Assembly: GCF_022179725.1 (NCBI RefSeq)
Contig: NZ_BPRC01000002.1
Span: 248,001-312,000, forward strand
Direction: 5' to 3'
Origin: Methylorubrum aminovorans
Lineage (GTDB): Bacteria; Pseudomonadota; Alphaproteobacteria; Rhizobiales; Beijerinckiaceae
DNA length: 64,000 nucleotides
Shown: in pieces, positions 43,168 to 55,166 of the stretch
How the letters are laid out: every line of letters starts with the position of its first letter
Position numbering within the stretch: position 1 is the stretch's first letter
The notes under the pieces: model-generated
Told to the model about the DNA's origin: nothing
Database searches by the model: none
What the model saw: only the letters and a program-made list of their open reading frames with translations
Translations under genes and position numbers: made by a program

Positions 43168-44490
43168 ATGGCGACCGATATCCTCGTCCCCACGCTCGGC
43201 GAATCCGTCAGTGAGGCCACGATCGGCCGCTGGTTCAAGAAGCCCGGCGACACGGTGGCCGCCGACGAGCCGCTGGTGGAACTCGAGACCGACAAGGTCA
43301 CGCTCGAGGTGAACGCTCCGGCCGCGGGCCAGCTCGGCGAGATCCTGGTCAAGGACGGCGAGACGGTGGAGCCCGGCGCGGTGCTCGGCTCGATCGTCGA
43401 GGGCGGCAAGGCTGCCGAGAAGGGCGCGAGCAAGCCGGCCCCGAAGAGCGCCGAGCCCGCCGAGACCAAGACGCAGAGCCGCGAGGAGAAGGGCGAGGGC
43501 AAGGCTGCCAAGGAGGCGCCCGCCCAGGAATCCTCCGCCTCCTACGGCAGCCACGGCGACGCCCCGCCGGCGGGGGGCCGCGGCGCCGACGAGAGCGGTC
43601 CGGCGGTGGCCAAGCTCGCCCGCGAGTCCGGCATCGATCCCGCCAGCCTCAACGGCAGCGGCAAGGACGGCCGCGTGACCAAGGGCGACATGCTCGCCGC
43701 CATCGACAAGGGCGTCCCGAAGGCTCCGGCTCAGGAGGCCAGGACCGAGACCAAGGCCCCGCCGCGGGCGCCGTCCGCACCGGACGACGCCGCGCGCGAG
43801 GAGCGCGTGCGGATGACGAAGCTGCGCCAGACCATCGCCCGGCGCCTCAAGAGCGCCCAGGACACGGCGGCGATGCTGACCACGTTCAACGACGTGGACA
43901 TGGGCGCGGTGATGGCGCTCCGCTCGCAGTACAAGGACATCTTCGAGAAGAAGCACGGGACGAAGCTCGGCTTCATGGGCTTCTTCACCAAGGCGGTGAT
44001 CGGCGCGCTCAAGGACGTGCCGGCGGTCAATGCCGAGATCGACGGGCAGGACCTCGTCTACAAGAACTACTACCACATCGGCATCGCGGTGGGCACCGAT
44101 AAGGGCCTGGTCGTGCCGGTGGTGCGCGACGCCGACGACCTGTCGATCGCCGGCATCGAGAAGAAGATCGCCGGCTTCGGCAAGAAGGCGCGCGAGGGCA
44201 AGCTCTCCATCGACGAGATGCAGGGCGGCACCTTCACCATCACCAACGGCGGCATCTACGGCTCGCTGATGTCGACGCCGATCCTCAACGCCCCGCAATC
44301 GGGCATTTTGGGCATGCACCGCATCGAGGAGCGTCCGGTGGTGCGGAACGGCAAGATCGAAGCGCGGCCGATGATGTATCTGGCGCTCTCCTACGATCAC
44401 CGTATCGTCGACGGGAAGGAGGCCGTGACCTTCCTCGTTCGCGTCAAGGAGGCGCTGGAGGATCCGGCCCGCCTCGTGCTCGACCTCTGA
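43168..44490 (+). CDS. sucB: Dihydrolipoyl succinyltransferase E2
   Basis: 440 residues. One lipoyl domain (ETDKVTLEV, lipoylated K43), an alanine/proline/glutamate-rich linker, the E1/E3-binding domain ([20 protein letters not shown]), and the catalytic acetyltransferase-type domain ending [13 protein letters not shown] (H411, D415). It forms the 24-mer core. The gene is followed after 85 nt by the DUF4241 gene rather than directly by lpd. Confidence 0.98.
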   Translation: MATDILVPTLGESVSEATIGRWFKKPGDTVAADEPLVELETDKVTLEVNAPAAGQLGEILVKDGETVEPGAVLGSIVEGGKAAEKGASKPAPKSAEPAETKTQSREEKGEGKAAKEAPAQESSASYGSHGDAPPAGGRGADESGPAVAKLARESGIDPASLNGSGKDGRVTKGDMLAAIDKGVPKAPAQEARTETKAPPRAPSAPDDAAREERVRMTKLRQTIARRLKSAQDTAAMLTTFNDVDMGAVMALRSQYKDIFEKKHGTKLGFMGFFTKAVIGALKDVPAVNAEIDGQDLVYKNYYHIGIAVGTDKGLVVPVVRDADDLSIAGIEKKIAGFGKKAREGKLSIDEMQGGTFTITNGGIYGSLMSTPILNAPQSGILGMHRIEERPVVRNGKIEARPMMYLALSYDHRIVDGKEAVTFLVRVKEALEDPARLVLDL

Positions 44491-44575
44491 TCCGACGCGG
44501 CCGCATCACCCGCCCCTACGCTCGCGCCGGCTCCCGGCCGGGCGCAGGGGGCCGGGCGCGGCCGAGCGTGTGACC

Positions 44576-45765
44576 ATGCCTCGATTGACCGACCCAGGCC
44601 GGCGCATCGCCCTCGGTCTCGCCGCGGCGGCGGTCGCGGCGGGCCTCGCGGCCTCGCTCGCCAAGCTCTTCCCGTGGCAACGGGCGAGCCGCGAAGGAGA
44701 CCAGCCGGTGGCCGATGCCCCCTACGATCCTCGCGAGAATGAGTCCAACCTGTCCGTGACCGGGTTGCCCGACGACGCTCTGCGGGAGCGGGGTATCACG
44801 CGCATGGTGCTCGGCCCCCTGCCGCTGCCGAACGGGGCGGTAATCGCCACCGATCCGCTGGTGCAGCCCGAGCGCGAGGCCTTCACCCGCCGGGTCGCGC
44901 CGGGCGACTATCCCGTCACGCTCTATCAGGCGCAAGGTCGGGTCGCCCTGGCCGAGCTTGGCTTCGCCGACGGGACGCCGGCGCGCTGGGAACTCGCCCT
45001 CGTGCCGGGCCAGGACATCGCCAGCCTGAAGGCGGGCGAGATCTTCGGTTATCCCGTCGATGCCGGCCTCGGCTGCTTCATGGACACGGCCGCGCGCGCC
45101 GCGATGGCGCGTCGCGAGGCGCAGGAGCAGAAGCGGGCCGGCTACAGCAACTATTACGACGACGTGCTGGCCGGCGAGCTGAAGGATTCGAACCTGAACT
45201 GGGTCATGCACCGGCCGCTGCCGGATGATCCGGCGCGGGTCGCGGTCTTCTCCAGCGGCTGGGGTGACGGCGTCTACGCCTCGTACTGGGGCCTCGATGC
45301 AGCCGGGCAGCCGCTCCGGCTCGTCACGGATTTCGGGATCATCGAGAACGGCGACGGGCGCGATCCGCAGGAGATCGCCGTCGCCGCGGCCCTGGCCGGG
45401 CTGACACCGGAGCAGCGCCGCGACAGCGAGCGGGGCTACGCGGCGCTGAAGTCCGATGATCGTGCCGCCTTCGCAGCCCTGCTCGATGCGGGCCGGATCG
45501 CACCCGAGACGCCGATCGAAGCCGTCGGGGGCACCTTCACCTTCGAAGCGATCCGCCTCGACAAGCCGGAGGCGCTCGAACGCCTCGTCCGGCACGGCGC
45601 GCCCACCCTGATGCCGCCGTACCTGCAGTTCGGCGACGAGCGGAAGACCTATCCGGCTTACGCCCGCTCCCTCAAGACACCCCGGTCGCCGCAACTCCTC
45701 GCCGTCATCGAGGCCTGGGAGCGCACCGGCTCAACCGACACGCCATCACGAGGACAGACCCAACC

Positions 45766-45769
<4 letters not shown>
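44576..45769 (+). CDS. DUF4241 protein inside the TCA operon
   Basis: About 397 residues. An N-terminal hydrophobic segment (residues about 10-30) suggests a membrane anchor or signal. The domain shows [46 protein letters not shown] and LVTDFGIIE, the pattern of DUF4241, a family of unknown function. ATG 44576 or GTG 44570 start it. Its stop overlaps the lpd start (ATGA, 4 nt), implying coupled translation. Nothing in the sequence suggests an enzymatic TCA role. Confidence 0.8.
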
Positions 45770-47169
<1,400 letters not shown>

Positions 47170-47176
47170 TCGCTAT

Positions 47177-47202
47177 GCCGGACCCGGCCTGCCGGGTCCG
47201 GC
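47177..47202 (+). terminator. Hairpin after lpd
   Basis: 12-nt arms GCCGGACCCGGC and GCCGGGTCCGGC, 8 nt after the stop, with no U tract. Probable end of the TCA transcript. Confidence 0.55.
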
Positions 47203-47345
47203 CACCGACAACTTCAGAAATGACTATGCGACCTTGTGTCGTTCACGAAGCGTTCAAACCGCCATTTCATCGGGAACGCGCTGTTGTAGCTTCGGATTGA
47301 CACGCGCAATCCGACCCAGTGGGTCGTACCCGCTGGAAAGTTTCG

Positions 47346-48971
47346 ATGCCCTCGTCACCCGAGAAGCCCAGGGCACCCGGGCCGAATACGCCCGTCATTG
47401 GCAGCGGTGCTTCGGGCGTCGTCGATCAGCATCACGACATCTTCTTCGCGGCCGTCGAAACGACGCGCATGCCAATGATCGTCACCGATCCGCACCAGCC
47501 GGACAACCCGATCATCTTCGCCAATCGGGCCTTCATCCGGATGACCGGCTACACGATCGAGGAGTTGATTGGGAACAACTGTCGCTTCCTTCAGGGCCGC
47601 GACACCGACCGCGACACCATCTCGGAGGTGCGTGACGCGATCCGGGAGCATCGCGAGTTCGCGACCGAGGTTCTGAACTACCGCAAGGACGGCTCCTCGT
47701 TCTGGAACGCGCTGTTCGTCAGCCCGGTGTTCAACCGCTCGGGCGACCTCGTCTACTTCTTCGGCTCGCAACTCGACGTGTCGCGCCGCCGCGACGCGGA
47801 GGAATCGCTGCATCAGGCCCAGAAGATGGAGAGCCTCGGCCAGCTCACCGGCGGCATCGCCCACAACTTCAACAACCTGCTCCAGGTGGTGTCGGGCCAT
47901 AACGAAGTGATGCTGGCGCTGCTCGACCACCCCACCCTCGACGTGTCGCGGATGCGCCGGGCCGGCGAGGCGGTGCGGGCGGCGACCGACCGCGCCGCCA
48001 AGCTCACCCACCAGCTCCTCGCCTTCTCGCGCAAGCAGCGGCTGGAGGGGCGGCTCCTGAACCTCAACGGCCTCGTCGAGAGCATGGGCGAGATGGCCGG
48101 GCGGACGCTCGGCGACGACGTCGTGCTGAAATCCGTGCTCGCGCCCGATCTCTGGACCACCCGCATCGATCCGACCCAGGCCGAGGTCGCCCTGCTCAAC
48201 GTCCTGATCAACGCCCGCGACGCGATGCCGGAGGGCGGCTCGGTGACGGTGCGGACCGAGAACCTGCTGATCGAGGACGAGGACACCGCCCTCTACAAGA
48301 CCGTACCGCCGGGCGCCTACGTGGTGATCTCGGTCACCGATACCGGCCTCGGCATGCCGCCGGAGATCCTGGCCCGCGTCATGGAGCCGTTCTTCACCAC
48401 CAAGGAGGAGGGCAAGGGTACGGGGCTCGGGCTCGCCATGGTCTACGGCTTCGCCAAGCAGTCGGGCGGCTCGGTGAAGATCTATTCCGAGGTCGGACAT
48501 GGCACGACGGTGCGGCTCCTGTTCCCCGCCTCCGACCAGAAAGCCGAGGACGAGCACAAGCCCTCGATTCGCGCCGCCGACCGGCACGGCACCGAGACGG
48601 TGCTCGTCGTGGACGACCGGCCCGACGTCGCCGCCACCGCGGGCATCATCCTGGAGGATTTCGGCTACCGGGTCACCGTGGTCGACGGCCCGAGGGCGGC
48701 GCTCGACATCCTCGACGGCGAGGGGCGCATCGACCTGCTGTTCACCGACCTGATCATGCCCGGCGGCATGAACGGCGTGATGCTGGCCCGCGCCGCGCGC
48801 GAGCGCCAGCCCAAGATCAAGGTGCTGCTCACCACCGGCTACGCCGAGGCCTCGATGGAGCGCACCGACGCGGGCGGCACCGAGTTCGAGATCATCAACA
48901 AGCCCTACAAGCGGATGGAGCTGGCCCGCCGGGTGCGGCGGGTGATCGACGGGCCGACCGGGGTGGGGTAG
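47346..48971 (+). CDS. LOV-domain hybrid histidine kinase
   Basis: 541 residues. An N-terminal LOV/PAS domain contains [13 protein letters not shown] with the photoactive cysteine (C79), and [20 protein letters not shown]. Then a HisKA domain with H173 in [12 protein letters not shown], a HATPase_c domain ([41 protein letters not shown]), and a C-terminal receiver (VLVVDDRPD, phosphoacceptor in [11 protein letters not shown]). This is a flavin blue-light sensor kinase of alphaproteobacterial type. ATG 47346 is chosen over GTG 47319. No partner response regulator lies nearby. Confidence 0.93.
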   Translation: MPSSPEKPRAPGPNTPVIGSGASGVVDQHHDIFFAAVETTRMPMIVTDPHQPDNPIIFANRAFIRMTGYTIEELIGNNCRFLQGRDTDRDTISEVRDAIREHREFATEVLNYRKDGSSFWNALFVSPVFNRSGDLVYFFGSQLDVSRRRDAEESLHQAQKMESLGQLTGGIAHNFNNLLQVVSGHNEVMLALLDHPTLDVSRMRRAGEAVRAATDRAAKLTHQLLAFSRKQRLEGRLLNLNGLVESMGEMAGRTLGDDVVLKSVLAPDLWTTRIDPTQAEVALLNVLINARDAMPEGGSVTVRTENLLIEDEDTALYKTVPPGAYVVISVTDTGLGMPPEILARVMEPFFTTKEEGKGTGLGLAMVYGFAKQSGGSVKIYSEVGHGTTVRLLFPASDQKAEDEHKPSIRAADRHGTETVLVVDDRPDVAATAGIILEDFGYRVTVVDGPRAALDILDGEGRIDLLFTDLIMPGGMNGVMLARAARERQPKIKVLLTTGYAEASMERTDAGGTEFEIINKPYKRMELARRVRRVIDGPTGVG

Positions 48972-49090
48972 TCGCCTTCGACTGGCACGGTTTGCCCACC
49001 ACACGGGAGACGCGTAGAGCCGGCCGATGCTCACGACAGCGATCAGCGCCGCGTCATACGAATTCCGCTTGGTCCCTTCGGCCCTTCGCC

Positions 49091-49183
49091 CGTCATCGCG
49101 AGGCTCGGCGCAAGCGATCCCACCGCGCGCCCGATTCGGAGATGTCGCGCGGCTGGATCGCTTCGCTGACGCTCGCAATGACG
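49091..49183. repeat. Palindromic intergenic repeat, type B copy 2
   Basis: About 93 nt: CGTCATCGCGAG at the left and CTCGCAATGACG at the right, with internal GCAAGCGATCC and GGATCGCTTCGC. Same core as the units at 32154 and 56229. It sits between the LOV kinase and a small secreted protein. Confidence 0.8.
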
Positions 49184-49266
49184 AAGGGGGACAAGCCCGA
49201 GGCGACCAACCGGAAACCGTGTCATTCCGGCCTCGCAGCCGGAGCGGGTGTCCGACCGCACGAGGG

Positions 49267-49830
49267 GTGATCGCCATCCTCGCGGCTCTGGCGGCGTATC
49301 CTCTACCGGCGCTCAGTGCAGGCCAGGGCGCGGCATCCGCGTATCCGCTGGCCTGCGCCTACTTCCGTCGGGATCTCGACCAGTACGCGCATTGCGCCCG
49401 GCGCGAGGGCGGGATGGTCCGGGTCGCTCCGGCCCACGCCGCTCGGATGCATTTCGAGCGCGGCTTGGCCGAGTTGCGCGTGCCGGGGATCGGCTGTCTC
49501 TGGGTTCGGCGCGACGGCCTCGCACTGCCCGTCTTCACCCTCGACAACGGGCCGGACCCGTTCGCGCAGGGCCTCGTGCGCCATTGGCGGGACGGCAAGG
49601 TCGCCTTCTCCGACCGCCGGCTGCGGCTCGTCCTCGCCACGCCCTACGACTGGGCCTTCCCGTTCAACGCACGCGGCGAGGCGCTGGTCTGCGAGGGCTG
49701 CCGCTCGGACGGACGCGAGCCCGCCTCCATGGTCGGCGGGCGCTGGGGCCTCATCGACCGGACGGGGCGCCTGACCATGCCGTTACAGGACGGCGAGGCC
49801 GCCTACCGGCACTTCTTCGGCTGGCGCTGA
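49267..49830 (+). CDS. Small secreted WG-repeat protein
   Basis: 187 residues from GTG 49267. An N-terminal signal peptide (IAILAALAAYPLPALSA) precedes a domain with LACAYFRRDLDQYAHCARRE, DWAFPFNARGEALVCEGC and one clear WG repeat (GGRWGLIDRTGRLTMPL). WG repeats form beta-strand units of unclear function. A longer frame from 49027 runs through the type B repeat and is unlikely to be coding. It converges on mgdD with an 8-nt gap. Confidence 0.7.
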   Translation: MIAILAALAAYPLPALSAGQGAASAYPLACAYFRRDLDQYAHCARREGGMVRVAPAHAARMHFERGLAELRVPGIGCLWVRRDGLALPVFTLDNGPDPFAQGLVRHWRDGKVAFSDRRLRLVLATPYDWAFPFNARGEALVCEGCRSDGREPASMVGGRWGLIDRTGRLTMPLQDGEAAYRHFFGWR

Positions 49831-49838
49831 TCGGAAGC

Positions 49839-50480
49839 CTACGCGTTCTCGACCTCGTAGCCGAACTCGGCGGCCGCGTGCTCCAACCAGTGCCAGAAGC
49901 TTCCGGCGAAGCTGCGGGCCACCGCGATCTCGTAGGTCGGCTCGGCATCGCGTTGCCAGAGCTGTACGCCGATATGGGCGATGCTCGTCACCGCAACCTG
50001 CCCCGGCCCGAAGGCGCGGGGATGCAGATCGACCGCTACACCCTTGGCCAGCATGGCGCGCGCCTGCGGGCCGGAGATCCGCACCAGGGCGCGGCTGTCG
50101 CTCTGGTCGGTCACCGCCGCGACGCCGCGCAGGGCCTCGGGCAGGTCCCGCAAATCGCGCGGCGACGGCGCCACCGCCAGCCACTGGCCGGGCGCGGACC
50201 AGACCAGACCGCGCTCGCCCTCGATATGCGCCGCGCCGGCCTCCGGCAGGGACAGGCCGAAGCGCTCCGTCAGGATCGCTCGTAAGTCGGCTTCCTTTCC
50301 GTCCGCAGCGATGAGCGTGGCGAGCCCGAATCCGTCGCGGAGCATCAGGCGGATGCCGGCCGGCCCCTTCGCCGCGCCGTACCGTCCGGTCTTTCCGGCC
50401 CCCTCCCAGGCGCCGCGGGGGCGCCAGAGCGTTGAGGGCGCCTGGGAGGCCAAAGCTCGGGTCGTTGCCGGCTCAGACAC
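49839..50480 (-). CDS. mgdD: N-methylglutamate dehydrogenase subunit D (SoxG-like)
   Basis: 213 residues related to the gamma subunit of heterotetrameric sarcosine oxidase (GLVWSAPGQWLAVAP, VTDQSDSRALVRISGP, AVTSIAHIGVQLWQRD). It completes the four-subunit N-methylglutamate dehydrogenase. The start overlaps the mgdC stop by 8 nt. Sarcosine oxidase gamma is the alternative name, but the linked mgs and gmaS genes favour N-methylglutamate. Confidence 0.9.
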   Translation of the reverse strand: MSEPATTRALASQAPSTLWRPRGAWEGAGKTGRYGAAKGPAGIRLMLRDGFGLATLIAADGKEADLRAILTERFGLSLPEAGAAHIEGERGLVWSAPGQWLAVAPSPRDLRDLPEALRGVAAVTDQSDSRALVRISGPQARAMLAKGVAVDLHPRAFGPGQVAVTSIAHIGVQLWQRDAEPTYEIAVARSFAGSFWHWLEHAAAEFGYEVENA

Positions 50481-53400
50481 GCAGCTTCTCCTCTTTGGGA
50501 TCGACGAAGACCGGCGAACAGATCTCGACTTCGATATCGGCGCCGCGCACCGGATCGGTGGCGCGGACCCGCTCGCCGTGGCGCTCCGTCCCGCGCCGGA
50601 TCAGGCCGATACCGATCCACATCCTCAGACTCGGTGAATAGGCGACAGAGGTCATCACCCCCTCATCCGCCTCCAGGCTCGGCTCCGCATCGAGGCTCAG
50701 GAAATGCGCGCCCGCCCGCAGCCGGGCGCTCGGATCGACCGGTCGGAAGCCCGCCAGGATCGGCCGATCCGGATCGGTGAGCGCAGGGCGCTCCTTCATC
50801 AGGCGGCCGATGTAATCCTTCTTCTTGGCGAGCATCCCGCCCAGCCCGAGGTCGCGGGCGGTGGTCTGCCCGTTGATCTCGGCGCCGGCCGCGTGGCCCT
50901 TCTCGATGCGCATGACCGAGAGCGCCTCGGAGCCGTAGGCGGTGATGCCGTAGGGCAGGCCCGCCTGCATGACCGCCCGCCACGCGGCATCCCCGTAGCT
51001 TGCGGGCACTGCCAACTCGTAGGCGAGTTCGCCCGAGAACGAGATGCGGAACAGCCGCGCCGGGATGCCGCCGCCGACGGTGATGTCGGCGCAGGCCAGG
51101 AACGGAAAGGCCTCGTTTCCGATGTCGAAGCCGGGATCGATGATCCGGCGCAGGGTGTCGCGGGCGCGGGGGCCGGCGACCGCGTATTGCGCCCATTGCT
51201 CGCTGACCGAGGCGAGCTGCACATCGAGGTCCGGCCACAACCATTGCCGGCAAAATTCGAGGTTCTGCATCACTCGCGCGGCGTTCGCCGTCGACGCGGT
51301 CATGACGTAGTGCGTCTCGCCCATCCGCGCGACGGTGCCGTCATCCATGACGAAACCGTCCTCACGCAGCAGCACGGCGTAGCGCGCCTTGCCGACGGGG
51401 AGCGTCGCGAAGGGGTTGGCGCAGACCCGCTCGATAAAGGCGAGCGCGTCGGGGCCCTGGATGTCGATCTTGCCGAGCGTGGTGACGTCGCAGATCCCGA
51501 CGCGGGCGCGCACGGTCTCGACCTCGCGCACCACCGTGTCGAGCCAGTCGGTCTCGCCGGCGCGGGGGAAGTAGGCCGGGCGCAGCCACAAACCGGTCTC
51601 GACGAAGACGCAGCCGTTCTCCTCGGCCCAGGCGTGGGACGGGACATGGCGGGTGGCGCGGAACTCTTTTCCCCGGTGATGGCCGGCAAAGGCGCCGATG
51701 GCGACCGGCGTGAAGGGCGGGCGGAACACCGTGGTGCCGACGCTCGGGATGTCCTTGCCCGTCAGCTCGGCCATGATCGAGAGGCCGGCGAGGTTCGAAG
51801 TCTTGCCCTGGTCGGTCGCCATGCCGAGCGTGGTGTAGCGCTTCAGCAGCTCGACCGCGCGGAACCCCTCGCGGTGGGCGAGTTCGACGTCGGAGGCGGC
51901 CACGTCGTTCTGGAAATCGACGAAAGCCTTTCCGCGGGGCTTGGGCACGCGCCAGAGCGGGGTGTGATCGACGCGCTCCGGGTCGGTCTGCGGTGTGGCC
52001 TCGGGCGTCGCGGTGAAGCCGCAGGCGCTCGCCGCCTCGGCGCCGGCCCGCGCGCCGGTCTCCAGGCATTCGGCCAGGGTGAAGCGCCCGGCGGCGGCGC
52101 CTGCCGCCTGCATGCCGGAGGGGAGGGCGCCCGGCACGAAGGCGTGGATCGCCTCGTCCCAGACCGGCCGGCGGGACAGGTGCGAGTCGAGATGGACGAT
52201 CGGGTTCCAGCCATTGGCCATGGCGAGGCCGTCACAGGTGATGACGTCCGTGCTGTGGTAGCCGTCCACGATCTGGATCGCGCTCAAGCCGAGATGGCCC
52301 TTGGTGCCGGCGACATAGCCGCCCGCCACCACCCGGGCGCCTGCGGCTTCCGCCATCCGGCGTAACGCAGGGGGAATAGAGGCGCGGGTGTCGATCACCG
52401 CCGCAAGCCCCCCGCCGGCGGCCAGGATGTCGGCGGCGGTGCGCCAGCCGTCGTCGCTCGACGTGAACACGGCGAGGCGTCGGCCCGGCAGCACGCCGTA
52501 GCGGTTGAGATAGGTCCGTACCGCGCCGGCCAGCATCACACCGGGCCGGTCGTTGCCGCCGAAGACGTGCGGGCGCTCGATGGCGCCGGCCGCGAGCACC
52601 GCGCGCCGCGCCACGATCCGCCACAGCCGCTGGCGCGGGGTGTGGGCCGGGGGGACCGCGAGATGGTCGGAGACACGCTCGACCGCGCCGTAGGCGCCGT
52701 GATCGTAGACGCCGAACAGGGTGGTGCGCGACAGGATGCGCACCTCCGGAAGGCTCTCCAACTCGGCCAGCGCGCGGGCGGCCCACTCGGCCCCGCTCGC
52801 GCCGCCGATCTCGCGCCGTTCGGCCAGAAGGCGCCCGCCGGTCGAAAAGTCCTCGTCGACGAGGATGACACGGGCCCCGGAGCGGCCGGCCGCCAAAGCC
52901 GCCGAGAGGCCGGCCGGGCCGCCGCCGATGACGAGCACGTCGCAATGGGCGTAGGCGTGGTCGTAGGTGTCGGGATCGGGAGCGTCGGCGGCACGTCCCA
53001 GGCCCGCCGCGCGCCGGATCATCGGCTCGTAGAGCTTCTCCCAGAACGCGGCCGGCCACATGAAGGTCTTGTAGTAGAAGCCCGCCGCGAAGACCGGTGA
53101 GAGCAGCGCGTTGACCGAGAGCGCATCGACGGCGAGCGAGGGCCAGCGGTTCTGGCTCGTCGCCTCCAGCCCCTCGTAGAGTTCGGCCATGGTCGCGCGG
53201 GTGTTGGGCTCGCGCCGCGCCCCGGAGCGAAGTTCCACCAGGGCGTTCGGCTCCTCCGAGCCGGCCGAGAGGATGCCGCGGGGCCGGTGATACTTGAACG
53301 AGCGGCCGACGAGGCGCACGCCGTTGGCGAGCAGGGCCGAGGCCAGGGTGTCGCCGTGGAAGCCGGTGAGGCGCCGGCCGTCGAAGGTGAAATCGCGCGG

Positions 53401-53502
53401 CCGGTTGCGGTCGATCAGGCCGCCAGCGGCGGTGCGGAACGGCTGCGTGTCTGCGGCCATGGAGGCAGGAGCCTCGGCACGCTGAAGGGCGAGCGTGGTC
53501 AT
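50473..53502 (-). CDS. mgdC: N-methylglutamate dehydrogenase subunit C (SoxA-like)
   Basis: 1009 residues. The N-terminal part resembles SoxA alpha: FKYHRPRGILSAGSEEPNA, dinucleotide loop VLVIGGGPAGLS (GGGPAG 193-198), and VLAAGAIERPHVFGGNDRPG. The C-terminal third is a GcvT-like folate-binding domain (VGICDVTTLGKIDIQGPDAL, FRISFSGELAYELAVPA). It probably passes the methyl carbon to tetrahydrofolate or releases formaldehyde. Overlaps mgdB by 4 nt and mgdD by 8 nt. Confidence 0.93.
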   Translation of the reverse strand: MTTLALQRAEAPASMAADTQPFRTAAGGLIDRNRPRDFTFDGRRLTGFHGDTLASALLANGVRLVGRSFKYHRPRGILSAGSEEPNALVELRSGARREPNTRATMAELYEGLEATSQNRWPSLAVDALSVNALLSPVFAAGFYYKTFMWPAAFWEKLYEPMIRRAAGLGRAADAPDPDTYDHAYAHCDVLVIGGGPAGLSAALAAGRSGARVILVDEDFSTGGRLLAERREIGGASGAEWAARALAELESLPEVRILSRTTLFGVYDHGAYGAVERVSDHLAVPPAHTPRQRLWRIVARRAVLAAGAIERPHVFGGNDRPGVMLAGAVRTYLNRYGVLPGRRLAVFTSSDDGWRTAADILAAGGGLAAVIDTRASIPPALRRMAEAAGARVVAGGYVAGTKGHLGLSAIQIVDGYHSTDVITCDGLAMANGWNPIVHLDSHLSRRPVWDEAIHAFVPGALPSGMQAAGAAAGRFTLAECLETGARAGAEAASACGFTATPEATPQTDPERVDHTPLWRVPKPRGKAFVDFQNDVAASDVELAHREGFRAVELLKRYTTLGMATDQGKTSNLAGLSIMAELTGKDIPSVGTTVFRPPFTPVAIGAFAGHHRGKEFRATRHVPSHAWAEENGCVFVETGLWLRPAYFPRAGETDWLDTVVREVETVRARVGICDVTTLGKIDIQGPDALAFIERVCANPFATLPVGKARYAVLLREDGFVMDDGTVARMGETHYVMTASTANAARVMQNLEFCRQWLWPDLDVQLASVSEQWAQYAVAGPRARDTLRRIIDPGFDIGNEAFPFLACADITVGGGIPARLFRISFSGELAYELAVPASYGDAAWRAVMQAGLPYGITAYGSEALSVMRIEKGHAAGAEINGQTTARDLGLGGMLAKKKDYIGRLMKERPALTDPDRPILAGFRPVDPSARLRAGAHFLSLDAEPSLEADEGVMTSVAYSPSLRMWIGIGLIRRGTERHGERVRATDPVRGADIEVEICSPVFVDPKEEKLRV

Positions 53503-53786
53503 GCGGCCTCTCCCGAGCGGCGCGCCCGCGCGACGTCGCGCGCCGGCTCCACCGATTCAATCGCGTGGGTGCGGGTGTCGCGGGTCACGACCAGCCAGGA
53601 GCGGCATCCGGCGGCGTGGTACCAGAGCTCGCGGATCGTCCCGGCCGGGTTGTCGCGCAGATAGACGTAGTCGTGCATGGCCTGCACCGAGGCCTCCATC
53701 CCGTCGGGACGCTGAGGCGCGGCGTCGCCGAGGTAGCTGAACTCCCCGTTGTCGCGCTCGCCGCAATGGGGGCATCGGATGCGCAT
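53499..53786 (-). CDS. mgdB: N-methylglutamate dehydrogenase subunit B (SoxD-like)
   Basis: 95 residues. Small zinc subunit: MRIRCPHCGERDNGEFSYLG supplies C5 and C8, and YHAAGCRSWLVVTRDT supplies H57 and C61, the Zn ligand set of the sarcosine oxidase delta subunit. 57 nt after mgdA, with a 16-nt palindrome (GCCCGCTGCAGCGGGC, 53813-53828) in the gap. Confidence 0.95.
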   Translation of the reverse strand: MRIRCPHCGERDNGEFSYLGDAAPQRPDGMEASVQAMHDYVYLRDNPAGTIRELWYHAAGCRSWLVVTRDTRTHAIESVEPARDVARARRSGEAA

Positions 53787-53843
53787 GGCGTATCGTCCTC
53801 TTCGAGATCGGTGCCCGCTGCAGCGGGCGCCGCCAAGGAAGCG

Positions 53844-55094
53844 TCAGTGCAGGTTGGGCTGGGCGCCCATGCCCTTCTCGTCGATGAGATGGCCGGTGGC
53901 GAAGCGGTCGAGGCGGTAGGCGCTCGCATCCGCATGCGGTTCGTCGCGGGCGATCAGGTGGGCGAAGCAGAAGCCCGCGGCCGGCGTCGCCTTGAAGCCG
54001 CCGTAGCACCAGCCGGCGTTGAGGTAGAGGCCGCCGATATCGGTGCGGTCGATGATCGGGCTTCCGTCCATCGACATGTCCATGATGCCGCCCCAGTGGC
54101 GCAGCAGCCGCAGGCGCCCGAGGCCGGGCCACAGCGCCATGCCGCCCTCCATCACGTCCTCGATGGTGTGGAGGTTGCCGCGTTGGGCGTAGGAATTGTA
54201 GCCGTCGATATCGCCGCCGAAGACGAGGCCGCCCTTGTCCGACTGGCTGACGTAGAAGTGACCGGCCCCAAACGTCATCACGCCATCGATCAGGGGCTTC
54301 ACGCCCTCGCTGACGAAGGCCTGGAGCACGTGGCTCTCGATCGGCAAGCGCATGTCCACCATGCCGGCGAGCAGGGATGAGGAGCCGGCGACCGAGATCG
54401 CCACCTTGTTGGCGCGGATGAAGCCGCGGCTGGTCTCGACGCCGGTGACGCGCCCGTTCTCGCGGCGGATGCCGGTGACGGCGCAGTTCTGGACGATGTC
54501 GACGCCGCGGTCGCTCGCGGCGCGGGCGTAGCCCCAGGCCACGGCGTCGTGGCGCACGGTGCCGCCGCGGCGCTGGAGCAGGCCGCCCTTCACCGGGAAG
54601 CGCGCGTTGTCGAAATCGATGAACGGCACGAGGCGGCGCACGCCCTCGCGGTCGAGGAGCTCCGCGTCGATCCCGGCCAGCCGCATGGCGTTGCCGCGGC
54701 GGGCGTAAGAATCGCGCTGGGCGTCCGAGTGGTAGAGGTTCAGCACGCCGCGCTGGCTGACCATGGCGTTGTAGTTGATGTCCTGCTCCAGCCCCTCCCA
54801 GAGCTTCATCGACCGCTCGTAGAACGGGATATTGCCGGGCAAGCCGTAATTCGAGCGCACGATGGTGGTGTTGCGCCCGACATTGCCCGAGCCGATGTGG
54901 CTCTTCTCCAGCACGGCGACGTTGGTGATGCCGTGTTCCTTGGCGAGGTAGTAGGCAGTGGCGAGCCCGTGCCCGCCGCCGCCGACGATGACCACGTCGT
55001 AGGCGTCCTGCGGGGCGGCGTCGCGCCATTGCGGGGTCCAGTCGCGCTGGCCGCGCAGGGCTTGTCCCAGGACGCTGAAGAGGGAGTAGCGCAT
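53844..55094 (-). CDS. mgdA: N-methylglutamate dehydrogenase subunit A (SoxB-like)
   Basis: 416 residues. DAO-family flavoprotein with FAD loop DVVIVGGGGHGLATAYYLA and H182 in GGTVRHDAVAWGYARA, at the position of the covalent-FMN histidine of sarcosine oxidase beta. C-terminal GWCYGGFKATPAAGFCFAHL. Substrate oxidation occurs here. First gene of mgdABCD on the minus strand; 85 nt separate it from the divergent glxA-type regulator. Confidence 0.94.
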   Translation of the reverse strand: MRYSLFSVLGQALRGQRDWTPQWRDAAPQDAYDVVIVGGGGHGLATAYYLAKEHGITNVAVLEKSHIGSGNVGRNTTIVRSNYGLPGNIPFYERSMKLWEGLEQDINYNAMVSQRGVLNLYHSDAQRDSYARRGNAMRLAGIDAELLDREGVRRLVPFIDFDNARFPVKGGLLQRRGGTVRHDAVAWGYARAASDRGVDIVQNCAVTGIRRENGRVTGVETSRGFIRANKVAISVAGSSSLLAGMVDMRLPIESHVLQAFVSEGVKPLIDGVMTFGAGHFYVSQSDKGGLVFGGDIDGYNSYAQRGNLHTIEDVMEGGMALWPGLGRLRLLRHWGGIMDMSMDGSPIIDRTDIGGLYLNAGWCYGGFKATPAAGFCFAHLIARDEPHADASAYRLDRFATGHLIDEKGMGAQPNLH

Positions 55095-55166
55095 GCGGGA
55101 ATCCGCTCAATCGCCGGAGGAGTGTCGCTCGCCCCATCACTAGCGAACATCGCCCGCAGTTGGACT

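Noticed and set aside
49027..49266. Upstream extension of the WG-repeat protein
   Set aside because: It runs through a palindromic repeat unit and gives basic, unconserved sequence; the signal peptide starts at 49267.
53844..55094. Simple sarcosine oxidase operon interpretation of the Sox-like genes
   Set aside because: The four subunits look Sox-like, but the linked mgsABC and gmaS and the absence of glycine or glyA genes nearby favour N-methylglutamate dehydrogenase.
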